Source: a bacterium (GTDB lineage: Bacteria; JAJVIF01; JAGGVT01). From it: DNA of 18,383 bases. The DNA lies in NCBI GenBank assembly GCA_021157815.1, contig JAGGVT010000035.1, positions 1-18,383 on the forward strand. The letters run 5' to 3'. Of the stretch, positions 1-7,091 are shown one piece after another. The notes beneath the pieces were generated by a model, which saw only the letters and a program-made list of their open reading frames with translations, was not told where the DNA came from and made no database searches. The translations under genes and the position numbers were made by a program. Within the stretch, counting starts at the first letter, position 1; each line of letters opens with the position of its first letter.

Positions 1-376
1 ATTCACTAATGATTCCTCGATAGTATTCATAGGGCAAATCGGGATGGCATCCGCCCACAATGTGGAATTCATCATAGCCGGGTGATGCCGCATTTATAAT
101 CTCCTCCAGTTTCATTTCATACGCGCCCTTTTCACCTTTCACTCTTGAAAAAGCGCAAAAAACGCAGCCGTTTACGCAAATATTCGTATGGTTGATATGG
201 CTGTTGACTATGTAATACGCCACATCACCGTGTTTCCTTTGGCGGACTAAATTCGCCAGCCGCCCGATTTCAACAATGTCACGGCACCCATAAAGCAGGA
301 TGCCGTCATCGCGGGTTAAACGTTCGCCGTCTTGAACCTTGCGCTCGATTGTTTTTAAATCTGAACTTTTTGTCAT
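1..376 (-). CDS. mqnE: Aminofutalosine synthase MqnE, N-terminal part (cut by window edge)
   Basis: This is the first 125 codons of a radical SAM enzyme that runs off the left edge. The translation contains NHTNICVNGCVFCAF, a CxxxCxxC iron-sulfur motif at about residues 67-74, followed by FHIVGGCHPDLPYEYY. The HIVGG-HP-LP-EYY pattern is typical of MqnE, the radical SAM enzyme that makes aminofutalosine from chorismate-derived 3-(1-carboxyvinyloxy)benzoate and SAM in the futalosine menaquinone pathway. MqnC and CofH are related, but the HIVGG context favours MqnE. The ATG at 374-376 is the natural start although no clear Shine-Dalgarno precedes it. It is the most downstream gene seen in the minus-strand menaquinone cluster, 15 nt after the small membrane protein. 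Other early pathway genes may lie beyond the edge. Confidence 0.85.
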   Translation of the reverse strand, partial: MTKSSDLKTIERKVQDGERLTRDDGILLYGCRDIVEIGRLANLVRQRKHGDVAYYIVNSHINHTNICVNGCVFCAFSRVKGEKGAYEMKLEEIINAASPGYDEFHIVGGCHPDLPYEYYRGIISE

Positions 377-391
377 AACGGAGTAATTATA

Positions 392-646
392 TCAGCTTTT
401 TCTGAAAGGCCGTGAGAGGATGTCAAACAGGCTGGCAATCAGCCAGAGAAGGATGAAAAACGGCGCGCCTACCGCAACCCAGATTATGAAACACACAACT
501 GCCCAAAGCATCATGAACAGCACGTTCACACCAATCGCGGCGAAATCAAAAATGCGATAGCCGTATGGAATTCGCTCATCGCCGATTAGCGGGGGAATTT
601 CAAACTCCAGGATATCATTTACATTTTCTATCGTTTCAACTGCCAT
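392..646 (-). CDS. Small membrane protein, function unknown
   Basis: This encodes 84 residues. An acidic N-terminal third (about residues 1-30) is followed by a long hydrophobic stretch at roughly 35-77 (VNVLFMMLWAVVCFIIWVAV then FFILLWLIASLF) that could form two membrane segments or a hairpin, ending in a basic tail RPFRKS. I do not recognise a family. It lies 10 nt after the VOC-fold gene and 15 nt before mqnE in the same direction, so it is very probably co-transcribed with menaquinone genes. The nearest ribosome-binding-like GGAG sits at the end of the upstream gene, about 13 nt from the ATG, which is long. Menaquinone synthesis finishes at the membrane, so a scaffold or anchor role is possible, but that is only inference from position. 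Confidence 0.7.
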   Translation of the reverse strand: MAVETIENVNDILEFEIPPLIGDERIPYGYRIFDFAAIGVNVLFMMLWAVVCFIIWVAVGAPFFILLWLIASLFDILSRPFRKS

Positions 647-656
647 TGTTTATATG

Positions 657-1064
657 CTACTCCGAAACCGGATACTGCACTATTTCAAGTTCAATATTAT
701 CGGGTCCCACGAAAAACGCTCGTTTGGCGCCGTCCGGGGTCTCAATAATTTCAGTTTTGAATTTCACATTACGACTCACAAGATCCGTATATGTCACATC
801 AATGTCATCAACCTTGAAAACCATGTGAGCGTACCCCAGCGGATAATCAGGAGCATCGCCCATTTCCTTCGCGCGGGCAATACGGCGTTCATCATGCATC
901 AATTTGATTGTGAAATTATCCCCCTTTACCTCAATCAGTTTTGTTTTAATATCCGGGATGTCCCAGACTCTGTCCTTTTTCAATCCAAGCTTATGAATGA
1001 AAAAGTCAAGCGCGGTGTCCATGTTGCTGACCGCGAAAGTTACATTATCGAAAGTTACTTTCAT
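657..1064 (-). CDS. VOC/glyoxalase-fold protein in the menaquinone cluster
   Basis: This is a 135-residue single-domain protein of the vicinal oxygen chelate family (glyoxalase, methylmalonyl-CoA epimerase, dioxygenase). Visible elements are the N-terminal strand and helix VTFAVSNMDTALDFFIHKLG, the central GYAHMVFKVDDID with the usual His, and the C-terminal DNIELEIVQY with the usual Glu. The first metal-binding His usually seen in the opening strand is absent (FDNV where many members have DHV), so metal binding may differ. The gene is fused tightly to mqnP: the mqnP stop TAA directly abuts this ATG, and the GGAGG ribosome site lies inside the last mqnP codons, implying translational coupling. 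The catalytic role and substrate are unknown. It could be a naphthoquinone-pathway accessory or an unrelated passenger. Confidence 0.8.
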   Translation of the reverse strand: MKVTFDNVTFAVSNMDTALDFFIHKLGLKKDRVWDIPDIKTKLIEVKGDNFTIKLMHDERRIARAKEMGDAPDYPLGYAHMVFKVDDIDVTYTDLVSRNVKFKTEIIETPDGAKRAFFVGPDNIELEIVQYPVSE

Positions 1065-1982
1065 TTAACTGCCTCCGTGGAAATAACTGTCTAATAAAAC
1101 TGCCAGATAGAACAACATGCTCACGAATCCATTCAGCGTGAAAAACGCCACCCCGATAAGCTCCAAACTTTTCGGAGTTACAACCATGTGCTCCACTAAT
1201 AGTATCATCGCAATTACCGCAATGAACCCCATGTAGATTATCCCACATCCGGCAAGATATCCAAATAGCAGGAATAATCCTATTGTAAGAATATGAAATA
1301 CCAAAGAAATCGCCAAAGCGCCTGTTATTCCAAATCGTTTTGGAATTGAGTGAAGCCCGATTCGCAAATCAAATTCAATATCCTGGCAGGCGTAGATGAT
1401 GTCGAATCCCGCAACCCAGAATACAACCGCGGCAGCGAGTATCATAGGTAAAAGATTGAATTCACCCCGGATTGCAATCCACGCTCCAACCGGTGCAATT
1501 GCCAGGCTCAAGCCCAGAACCAGATGCGACCACGATGTAAACCGTTTGAAATATGAATATCCAAGCACGACAGCAAGAGCCACAGGCGAAAGCGCGAACG
1601 CAAGAATATTTAAAAACCATGTTGTGATTACAAAAACCACACAACAGAAAATTACAAAACCGAGCATGGTTTTCGGAGCGACTGTTCCGGATGGAATCGA
1701 CCTTGATTTAGTGCGCGGGTTGACAGTGTCAATATCTCGGTCAAGCCAGCGATTAAACGCCATCGCGGCGAAACGCGCAGTGAACATGCATATAAGAATA
1801 AGAGCGAGCGTTTTAAAATCGTACCTGCCATCAAACGCAATATGCGCGCTCGACAGCGCGAACGGCAGCGCGAAAATTGTATGCTTGAGTTTGATATCTG
1901 AAAATATGGCGTTTAGTTTTCGCAGCATAAGTGAATTATCAAAGGAAACTGCTTCTATCATAATAGCCAACATCAAGGCCAT
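1065..1982 (-). CDS. mqnP: UbiA-type prenyltransferase MqnP of the futalosine pathway
   Basis: This is an integral-membrane aromatic prenyltransferase that attaches the polyprenyl tail to the naphthoate ring in menaquinone synthesis. Both Asp-rich prenyl-diphosphate/Mg sites of the UbiA family are present: FNRWLDRDID (about 76-85) and YACQDIEFDLRIG (about 197-209). Many hydrophobic helices follow the family layout. The opening KLKHTIFALPFAL is typical of UbiA/MqnP N-termini. The start is uncertain: the longest frame (ATG at 1980-1982) overlaps mqnM by 44 nt, whereas the ATG at 1926-1928, giving MLRKLN, leaves a 10-nt gap and looks more like family members. Neither has a strong Shine-Dalgarno. 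UbiA itself (ubiquinone) is the alternative, but the neighbouring mqnE supports menaquinone. Confidence 0.85.
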   Translation of the reverse strand: MALMLAIMIEAVSFDNSLMLRKLNAIFSDIKLKHTIFALPFALSSAHIAFDGRYDFKTLALILICMFTARFAAMAFNRWLDRDIDTVNPRTKSRSIPSGTVAPKTMLGFVIFCCVVFVITTWFLNILAFALSPVALAVVLGYSYFKRFTSWSHLVLGLSLAIAPVGAWIAIRGEFNLLPMILAAAVVFWVAGFDIIYACQDIEFDLRIGLHSIPKRFGITGALAISLVFHILTIGLFLLFGYLAGCGIIYMGFIAVIAMILLVEHMVVTPKSLELIGVAFFTLNGFVSMLFYLAVLLDSYFHGGS

Positions 1983-2538
1983 GGCTTATTCCCAAATGAT
2001 TAAGCACACGCGCTATCACTGTATCCACCAGTTTGTCAACCGTATCAGCGCCTGAATAAAACGATGGCATCGCCGGCAGAATCAACGCTCCGGCATCGTT
2101 AAGCTTCAGCAGATTTTCCAGATGGATTCGATTCAACGGCGTCTCTCTTGGAACTATTACAAGTTTTCGTTTTTCTTTAAGGTGAACGTCCGCGACTCTT
2201 GCAACAAGATTATCGCTTGTGCCGTTCGCAATTCGTCCTATGGTGCCCATGCTTGCTGGAATTATCACCATTCCCAGCGTATGATTCGAGCCGGATGCGA
2301 TTTCACAATCATAACTATCCGGATCGTGCCTGTGGAAACTCTCGCTTGCAAGCAGGAATTCAGATTTTTCATCCGGCAGTTCCTCTTTTATTATCAGCTC
2401 CGCTGTTTTTGTGATTATCAGATGCACGGACAAGTTAGCCTTAAGAAGCAGCTCACATGTACGGCAGGCATACATTGCCCCTGATGCCCCAGTAATGGCA
2501 ACTACAAGTGTTTGTTTAATCTGTATTTCAGTTACCAT
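1939..2538 (-). CDS. mqnM: UbiX-type flavin prenyltransferase MqnM
   Basis: This 199-residue flavoprotein of the UbiX/Pad1 family makes prenylated FMN, the cofactor of UbiD-type decarboxylases. The signature pieces are all present: AITGASGAMYACR (flavin-binding loop, about 14-26), SMGTIGRIANGTSDNL, ADVHLKEKRKLVIVPRETP and the C-terminal MPSFY. It would charge the MqnL decarboxylase encoded upstream in the same cluster. The ATG at 2536-2538 lies 2 nt after the menG stop and is preceded by a GAGGAT ribosome site embedded in the last menG codons, so translation is probably coupled. Its stop TGA at 1939-1941 lies inside the longest reading of mqnP. UbiX and MqnM cannot be separated by sequence alone; the assignment comes from the neighbours. 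Confidence 0.9.
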   Translation of the reverse strand: MVTEIQIKQTLVVAITGASGAMYACRTCELLLKANLSVHLIITKTAELIIKEELPDEKSEFLLASESFHRHDPDSYDCEIASGSNHTLGMVIIPASMGTIGRIANGTSDNLVARVADVHLKEKRKLVIVPRETPLNRIHLENLLKLNDAGALILPAMPSFYSGADTVDKLVDTVIARVLNHLGISHGLDVGYYDRSSFL

Positions 2539-2540
2539 AT

Positions 2541-3290
2541 TTATCCTCGTTGTTTATGCGCTATATGAAGCGCGGCAATCCTGGATATAAAAAAGTCGCG
2601 CTGTATATTTATAAATCCGGCTTCCAGCAGTTTTGAATCAAATTCATATGCTGACATGAAATTATTACGTGATTCCGACAGGTAATCATATACTCCGGGC
2701 TGTCCGCTTACAATCTTTCCGACAATAGGAATTATGGCTTTGATATACCAGTCAGAAAAGAATCGCAATCCCCTCTTGTCGGCTTTGAAAAACTCAAGCG
2801 ACAAATATTTCCCGCCGGGTTTTAACATCCTGAACGTCTCTTTTAATCCCTTTTCAACGTCACTAAAACTTCGCAATCCAAACACGTTTGTTATTAAATC
2901 AAACGATTCATCCTCGAATTGCAAATCAAGCGCGTTACCCTCGATAAAGCGAATTTTATCAGCCAATCGCCTTTTTACAGATTTCATCTCAGCTATTTCA
3001 AGCATACCAGCGGTGAAATCAACGCCAACCGCGCTGCCTGAAAAATCCTCTCGATTGAAAAACTCGAACAGGACATCCCCGGTACCCGTGCATAAATCGA
3101 GAACACGGACATCATCACCATAGTTCTGATAACCGGAGCGATTAACCAGTGCGCGACGCCATCCCCTGTCAAGATTCAAACTCAGCAGGTGATTGAGGAA
3201 ATCGTATCTATCAGCGCTGCGGGAAAACATCGCGCTGATTGTCTCCTCATCGCGTTCAAGCGCCTTATTCAGAAATTCGTCTTTTGTCAT
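2541..3290 (-). CDS. menG: Demethylmenaquinone C-methyltransferase MenG/UbiE
   Basis: This 249-residue class I SAM methyltransferase performs the last step, C-methylation of demethylmenaquinone. Family marks are RYDFLNHLLSLNLDRGWRR at the N-terminus, the SAM-binding VLDLCTGTGD (63-72), the acidic end of the next strand in VGVDFT, and the UbiE signature NVFGLRSF followed by MLKPGGKY. The usual UbiE C-terminal YRYLPxS..F is altered to YDYLSESRNNF, a mild divergence. The gene follows a 254-bp repeat-filled gap after mqnL and is followed 2 nt later by mqnM. No clear Shine-Dalgarno precedes the ATG at 3288-3290, but the residues from this start align naturally with family N-termini. Menaquinone rather than ubiquinone is inferred from mqnE, mqnP and mqnL. 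Confidence 0.9.
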   Translation of the reverse strand: MTKDEFLNKALERDEETISAMFSRSADRYDFLNHLLSLNLDRGWRRALVNRSGYQNYGDDVRVLDLCTGTGDVLFEFFNREDFSGSAVGVDFTAGMLEIAEMKSVKRRLADKIRFIEGNALDLQFEDESFDLITNVFGLRSFSDVEKGLKETFRMLKPGGKYLSLEFFKADKRGLRFFSDWYIKAIIPIVGKIVSGQPGVYDYLSESRNNFMSAYEFDSKLLEAGFINIQRDFFISRIAALHIAHKQRG

Positions 3291-3310
3291 AATTTCATAA
3301 TTCTACAACA

Positions 3311-3520
3311 GCACCACGCTAAAGCATGGTTCTAATTAAAATTGGTTGAAACCATATACAACTTTGGGTGCCGCCCACACATCACGTCTTTTTGTGATTT
3401 GTGGGTGAATTGAGTAACTTCGCAGCATGTCACCCATAAAGCCCGGAGGGCTTTATGGGCGGCACCCGATGTAGTATTTGGCTTCAATCTGTTTTGTATA
3501 GCATCACGCTAAAGCATAGC
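3311..3520. repeat. Nested 208-bp inverted-repeat element between mqnL and menG
   Basis: The whole gap is a symmetrical structure centred near 3416. The outer arms 3313-3376 and 3457-3520 are equal in length and match as imperfect inverted repeats. The ends are copies of a palindromic box (CACCACGCTAAAGCATGGT at 3312-3330; ATCACGCTAAAGCATAGC at 3503-3520). Next inward is GGTTGAAACC facing GGCTTCAATC, then a perfect 11-bp pair GGGTGCCGCCC (3366-3376) and GGGCGGCACCC (3457-3467). Inside are two hairpins: 3374-3385 with 3394-3405 (one mismatch), and a perfect 12-bp stem 3433-3444 with 3448-3459 and a 3-nt loop. It resembles a non-autonomous palindromic mobile element. I see no coding region in it. 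Confidence 0.8.
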
Positions 3521-3544
3521 GCTTGCTAAAAATTATCCTGAACC

Positions 3545-4987
3545 CTATAATCCTAGATTCTTCCAAATATCATCCACGCGTCTTTTCACATCATCGCTCA
3601 TGGTAATCACATCGGGCCATTCGCGATCATGCCCCTCATCCGGAGTTTTTTTCGTCGCGTCAATCATCATCTTGCTGCCGTAATTCGCCTGCGGTGATGC
3701 GTGATCAAGCGCATCCAAAGGCCCCTCAACAATCATCGTATCTCGTTCGGGCGAAACATTATTTCCGAGTTTCCACAAAACCTCGGATGTGTTCTGCACA
3801 TCGACATCCTCATCAACAATGATGATAAGTTTCGTAAACATCATCTGGCCCATGCCCCAGATCGCACTCGCCACTTTCCTGGCATGAGCAGGATATGATT
3901 TTTTAATCGAGACAAAAGCAAGATTATGAAAGACTCCCTCTAATGGCAGATTCATGTCAACAATTTCAGGCAGAGCTAATTTTAAAAGCGGGAGGAAAAT
4001 CCGTTCGGTTGCCTTGCCCATAAAACAATCCTCCATCGGAGGCTTGCCGACAACTGTCGCGGGATAGATCGGGTTTTCGCGATGCGTCATGTGCGTTAAA
4101 TGAAAAACCGGATAATCATCCGCTAGCGAGTAATATCCGGTATGGTCTCCGAATGGCCCTTCGCGCCTGAGTTCGCTGGTATCAACATAACCCTCAAGAA
4201 TATACTCGGCATTCGCGGGAACTTCCAAATCTACAGTTTTACATTTGACCAGTTCAGCCGGACGTTTCCGCAAAAATCCGGCAAAAAGGAATTCATCGAT
4301 TCCATCCGGCAGTGGAGCGGTCGCGGAGTAGATTGTCGCGGGGTCTGCGCCGATTGCGACTGCTACCTCCATGTGATTAATCCCCAATTTTTTGCATTTC
4401 TCAAAATTCGATGCTCCCCCTTTGTGAATATGCCAGTGCATGCCGGTTGTCGATTTGTCATAAACCTGCATGCGATACATTCCCATGTTGCGGATTTTCG
4501 TTTCAGGATCTTTTGTGATTACCAAAGGAAGCGTGATAAATCGTCCGCCGTCATCAGGCCAGCATTTCAGAATTGGGATGGTGTCAAGATCAGGCTCGGT
4601 TTCAATGAACTGGCACGGCGCTGATTTAACAACCTTTGGTGTAAACTGGGCGAACTGGGCGAGTTTCGGAAGCAGTTTAACTTTATCCAATAAACTCTCA
4701 GGGATTTCCTGATTTATCAAATCCTGAATTTCATTCGCTATGAAATCTATATTCCCGACTCCAAGCGCCCACGCCATACGGTCGAATGAGCCGAAAGCGT
4801 TCATCAATACAGGAGTTTTGCATCCTCGAACGTTTTCAAAAAGCAGCGCTTTATTATTATCCGACTTGCAGACACGATCGGTGATTTCGGTTATCTCAAG
4901 GTCGCGGTCAACCTCCTCGGATATCCGAACGAGTTCACCTTTTGATTCAAGGAATTCCACAAAGTCTTGCAGTGATTCAAATTTCAT
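3545..4987 (-). CDS. mqnL: UbiD-type decarboxylase MqnL of the futalosine pathway
   Basis: This 480-residue protein of the UbiD/3-octaprenyl-4-hydroxybenzoate carboxy-lyase family decarboxylates the naphthoate intermediate using prenylated FMN. Family motifs are NMGMYRMQVYDKSTTGMHWH (168-187) in the cofactor and metal-binding part, and REGPFGDHTGYYS (275-287), which carries the conserved Arg-Glu and Asp of the active site. TVVGKPPMEDC follows as expected. Length is normal for the family. The start at 4985-4987 is supported by AGGAG about 8 nt upstream. It is the first gene of the minus-strand menaquinone cluster and the presumed client of MqnM. The 254-nt repeat-filled gap before menG may separate it transcriptionally from the rest. 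Confidence 0.9.
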   Translation of the reverse strand: MKFESLQDFVEFLESKGELVRISEEVDRDLEITEITDRVCKSDNNKALLFENVRGCKTPVLMNAFGSFDRMAWALGVGNIDFIANEIQDLINQEIPESLLDKVKLLPKLAQFAQFTPKVVKSAPCQFIETEPDLDTIPILKCWPDDGGRFITLPLVITKDPETKIRNMGMYRMQVYDKSTTGMHWHIHKGGASNFEKCKKLGINHMEVAVAIGADPATIYSATAPLPDGIDEFLFAGFLRKRPAELVKCKTVDLEVPANAEYILEGYVDTSELRREGPFGDHTGYYSLADDYPVFHLTHMTHRENPIYPATVVGKPPMEDCFMGKATERIFLPLLKLALPEIVDMNLPLEGVFHNLAFVSIKKSYPAHARKVASAIWGMGQMMFTKLIIIVDEDVDVQNTSEVLWKLGNNVSPERDTMIVEGPLDALDHASPQANYGSKMMIDATKKTPDEGHDREWPDVITMSDDVKRRVDDIWKNLGL

Positions 4988-5030
4988 CGACTGCTCCTGT
5001 CACTTCGCCTTTTGTATACATCTGAACAAG

Positions 5031-5156
5031 GCTGGATTCCGGCTTTCGCCGGAATGACAAATTGCTATGCAATAACAAGCTAATGTCATTTCGCCGGAAT
5101 GACAAACTACAATGAAATAACAAGCTAATGTCATTCCGGGCTTGACCCGGAATCCA
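5031..5156. repeat. Dispersed hairpin repeats enclosing two 40-bp direct repeats
   Basis: The block is bounded by two hairpins of a type commonly scattered in bacterial intergenic DNA: ATTCCGGC/GCCGGAAT (5036-5043 with 5048-5055) and ATTCCGGG/CCCGGAAT (5133-5140 with 5146-5153). Between them are two direct repeats, 5051-5090 and 5096-5135, 45 nt apart, that share GGAATGACAA at the start and AATAACAAGCTAATGTCATT at the end and differ only in the middle. Each unit itself begins with AATGACA and ends with TGTCATT, so it is also an inverted repeat. It lies between the divergent mqnL and methyltransferase genes. Confidence 0.85.
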
Positions 5157-5163
5157 TTCTTTT

Positions 5164-5191
5164 TTTACAATGCAATATCATATATCATAAA
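5164..5191 (+). promoter_or_regulatory. Weak candidate promoter for the methyltransferase trio
   Basis: TTTACA at 5164-5169 and CATAAA at 5186-5191 are 16 nt apart, upstream of the gene at 5223. The AT-rich setting fits a promoter but the -10 match is poor, so this is tentative. Confidence 0.25.
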
Positions 5192-5222
5192 CCGCGATTA
5201 GATAAAAGGTTTTCCATTTAAA

Positions 5223-5888
5223 ATGCGCCAGTTCGATTTTGGAAATATCGCAAGCAGCTACGATTCATTCTATGAATCCGAAAAAGGCAGGATTTATGAC
5301 CGCCTTGAAAAATCCGCCGTTGCCCGAATGATGCCCTCCTCTAAAGACAATCCAAAAATGCTTGAGGTCGGTTCAGGCACAGGTCATTGGAGCAAGTTTT
5401 TCTCCGCTCATGGATTCCATGTAACAGGAGTAGACATCTCGCCTGAAATGGTCGATATCGCAAAATCGAAAAATATCCCAAACACCGAATTTCACGTTGA
5501 GGATATTTTCAAATTGCCTTATGAGAAAAACTCGTTCGACATTGTGTGCGCGATGGCGTCTATCGAATTTACTCACGCCCCGCAACTGGCATTAAACACA
5601 ATGGCGCAGTTTGTGAAAAGGGGCGGATACATTCTGCTTGGATGCCTTAACAGAAACGGGCTTTTGAACGCTAAACGCATCCTGGAAAAAAAAGAAACAT
5701 ACGTAAATGCGCAACTGCCAGACATCGTGTCATTCCGTAAAATGCTGTCGCAGTTCGGCAAGCCTGAAATTCAAGCCTGCGCGTTTGTGCCGATGTCCGC
5801 ATCGTGGCTGAATTTTGTAACTGAACCGATAGCCAAAATGCTAAACGCCAACTGGGGCGAATTTATTGTCGGGAGAGTTAAACTATGA
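5223..5888 (+). CDS. Class I SAM-dependent methyltransferase
   Basis: This is a 221-residue stand-alone methyltransferase. The SAM-binding glycine motif MLEVGSGTGHW is at 46-56, followed by VTGVDISPEMVDIAK with the acidic residue that binds the ribose, EDIFKLPYEKNSFDIVCAMASIEF (motif II region), and a KRGGYILLGCLN loop typical of small-molecule methyltransferases (Methyltransf_11 type). The substrate cannot be read from the sequence. It overlaps the next gene by 4 nt (ATGA at 5885-5888), so the two are translationally coupled. The ATG at 5223 has only a weak AAAGG about 10 nt upstream. The upstream gap carries repeats and a weak promoter candidate. UbiE-like quinone methylation is unlikely because the UbiE signatures are missing. 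Confidence 0.85.
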   Translation: MRQFDFGNIASSYDSFYESEKGRIYDRLEKSAVARMMPSSKDNPKMLEVGSGTGHWSKFFSAHGFHVTGVDISPEMVDIAKSKNIPNTEFHVEDIFKLPYEKNSFDIVCAMASIEFTHAPQLALNTMAQFVKRGGYILLGCLNRNGLLNAKRILEKKETYVNAQLPDIVSFRKMLSQFGKPEIQACAFVPMSASWLNFVTEPIAKMLNANWGEFIVGRVKL

Positions 5889-6133
5889 CAATACAAGCTG
5901 AGATTAGCCTTTACACACTGGGTGCGAGAACGCAGTCACCCGCAATTAATGATTTATACAACATTCTTAACAAACACGAACTCGAAATTGAGCCCGGACG
6001 GATGAGCAGTATCATTTCCGGGGACAGCGATATTCTGTTTCCCGCATTACAGGAGGCATTTGAGACAGCCGCCGAAAATTCTCAAATCGTAATGACTTTG
6101 AAAATATCAAACGCATGCCCCTTGCCTGATTAG
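5885..6133 (+). CDS. YkoF/MTH1187-type thiamine-binding-like small protein
   Basis: This encodes 82 residues starting QAEISLYTLGARTQSPAIND, the opening strand of the thiamine-binding protein superfamily (MTH1187/YkoF, formerly DUF77), whose members typically begin with a xSLYPLG-like strand and form a ferredoxin-like fold. EIEPGRMSSIISGDSDILFPALQEAF and the final QIVMTLKISNACP fit the remaining strands and helices. Members bind thiamine or its pyrimidine precursor, but ligand binding here is inference only. The ATG overlaps the stop of the upstream methyltransferase (ATGA), and the lipoprotein gene starts 7 nt downstream, so all three probably form one transcript. No thiamine riboswitch is visible in front of the trio. 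Confidence 0.7.
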   Translation: MTIQAEISLYTLGARTQSPAINDLYNILNKHELEIEPGRMSSIISGDSDILFPALQEAFETAAENSQIVMTLKISNACPLPD

Positions 6134-6140
6134 GTATCTG

Positions 6141-6833
6141 ATGAAAATTAATAAAATAACATATTTGCTAATTACACTCTCTGTTTGCATTTGCGCAATT
6201 AGCATCTCGTGTGCGTCCAATAAATCGTTCGAGCATTCAAAAGAGAAAATTGAAAATAAGTTATTGGCATTTCACTCAGAAGATTATCCTGCAAGAATAA
6301 CAAATGTTATGTGGCGTCAGCCGGACATTGAACTTACAGTCACAATCGAGATTGAACCGGATGCGCAATCGGGAAAAGCGTTCGAGGATGTCCTTGAGCA
6401 AACCCGCTGGGCTGCGATCAAAGCGTGCAATGCGATAAACTTCCCGCATCATGCCGTTCCGCCAATAAACATTCTAGTCCGGGATGACGGCCAGCTCGTT
6501 CATGTCGAAAGGGGCGGATTTGCTCATTTTGTGGTTATCGCTCTGAATCTCCCAACAGACGTCCCCTCGTTTGTGAATTTCAGTGCCGACTGGTGCGACA
6601 AGGGCCACAAAACAGACGCTGCAATGGATGAGGTCGCGAAATCATTAAATGGAAAAGTTCATTTCGAAACGGTTGATACGGATAAGGAGGTCGGACTTAC
6701 CAGCATGGCGAATGTCGTGGAGGTGCCGTCGCAAATGGTGTTTGACAAATCCGGCAGTTTTGTCGGCCTGTATGATGGTCCCATGGAGAAGGACAGGATT
6801 ATCGAAATACTGCAGCCTTTGGTGGATTTTTAA
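6141..6833 (+). CDS. Thioredoxin-fold lipoprotein with a single active-site Cys
   Basis: This 230-residue protein has a signal peptide and probable lipid-attachment Cys24 (ISISC; the Ser at -3 is unusual). The middle part (about 30-125) is unassigned and contains VMWRQPDIELTVTIEIEP. The C-terminal 90 residues look like a thioredoxin domain: SFVNFSADWCDKGHK (143-157), then HFETVDTDKE, then EVPSQMVFDKSG with the cis-Pro at 196. The redox motif reads WCDKGH, so the second Cys of CxxC is missing. Such proteins usually act as reductase-dead binders or form mixed disulfides rather than doing classical disulfide exchange. It is probably the last gene of the trio, exposed in the periplasm or on a membrane. 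The 258 nt downstream are filled with palindromic repeats. Confidence 0.75.
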   Translation: MKINKITYLLITLSVCICAISISCASNKSFEHSKEKIENKLLAFHSEDYPARITNVMWRQPDIELTVTIEIEPDAQSGKAFEDVLEQTRWAAIKACNAINFPHHAVPPINILVRDDGQLVHVERGGFAHFVVIALNLPTDVPSFVNFSADWCDKGHKTDAAMDEVAKSLNGKVHFETVDTDKEVGLTSMANVVEVPSQMVFDKSGSFVGLYDGPMEKDRIIEILQPLVDF

Positions 6834-6853
6834 ATGATGATTATACGAAGCAC

Positions 6854-7003
6854 GGACAGCCTTGTGACTGTTGAAAAACCTAATGATGTAGGGGCAGGTC
6901 TCTGTGCCTGCCTTTAGGTTTGCTGTAAATACAGGGCAGCCACAGAGGGCTGCCCCTACGGTTCGGGATAAAACAAGCTTTTTCAACAAGCCCAGTCTTG
7001 TCC
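6854..7003. repeat. Palindromic element with outer stem and two inner hairpins
   Basis: TGTTGAAAAA (6869-6878) faces TTTTTCAACA (6979-6988), with imperfect pairing out to GGAC...GTCC at the edges. Inside, GTAGGGGCAG (6888-6897) pairs perfectly with CTGCCCCTAC (6950-6959). Two hairpins lie within: GGCAGG/CCTGCC (6893-6898 with 6907-6912) and GGGCAGCC/GGCTGCCC (6934-6941 with 6948-6955). The inner and outer pairings share bases and so compete. The layout parallels the element at 3311-3520 although the sequence differs. No coding region is visible. Confidence 0.75.
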
Positions 7004-7020
7004 GCATCTTTTAATTTATG

Positions 7021-7044
7021 AAAAAAGCGGACAAGGCTGTCCGC
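7021..7044 (-). terminator. Rho-independent terminator of the LVIVD lipoprotein gene
   Basis: Read on the minus strand, GCGGACA, loop GCCT, TGTCCGC form a perfect 7-bp stem (7038-7044 with 7027-7033), immediately followed by TTTTTT (7021-7026). It lies about 50 nt after the stop of the LVIVD gene. Confidence 0.85.
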
Positions 7045-7091
7045 ATTCCGTGAGTCAAATTTATGTTTAAGCTGTTTACAGAATGAATCCC

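Noticed and set aside
1396-2055. A 219-codon plus-strand gene
   Set aside because: It is antisense to mqnP and mqnM, both of which have clear family motifs; it has no recognisable protein features.
3433-3459. Terminator of mqnL
   Set aside because: The hairpin is strong, but it has no following T-run on either strand and is part of a larger symmetrical repeat element.
5142-5169. Promoter using TTGACC at 5142
   Set aside because: The hexamer lies in a dispersed hairpin repeat and has no acceptable -10 at the right distance.
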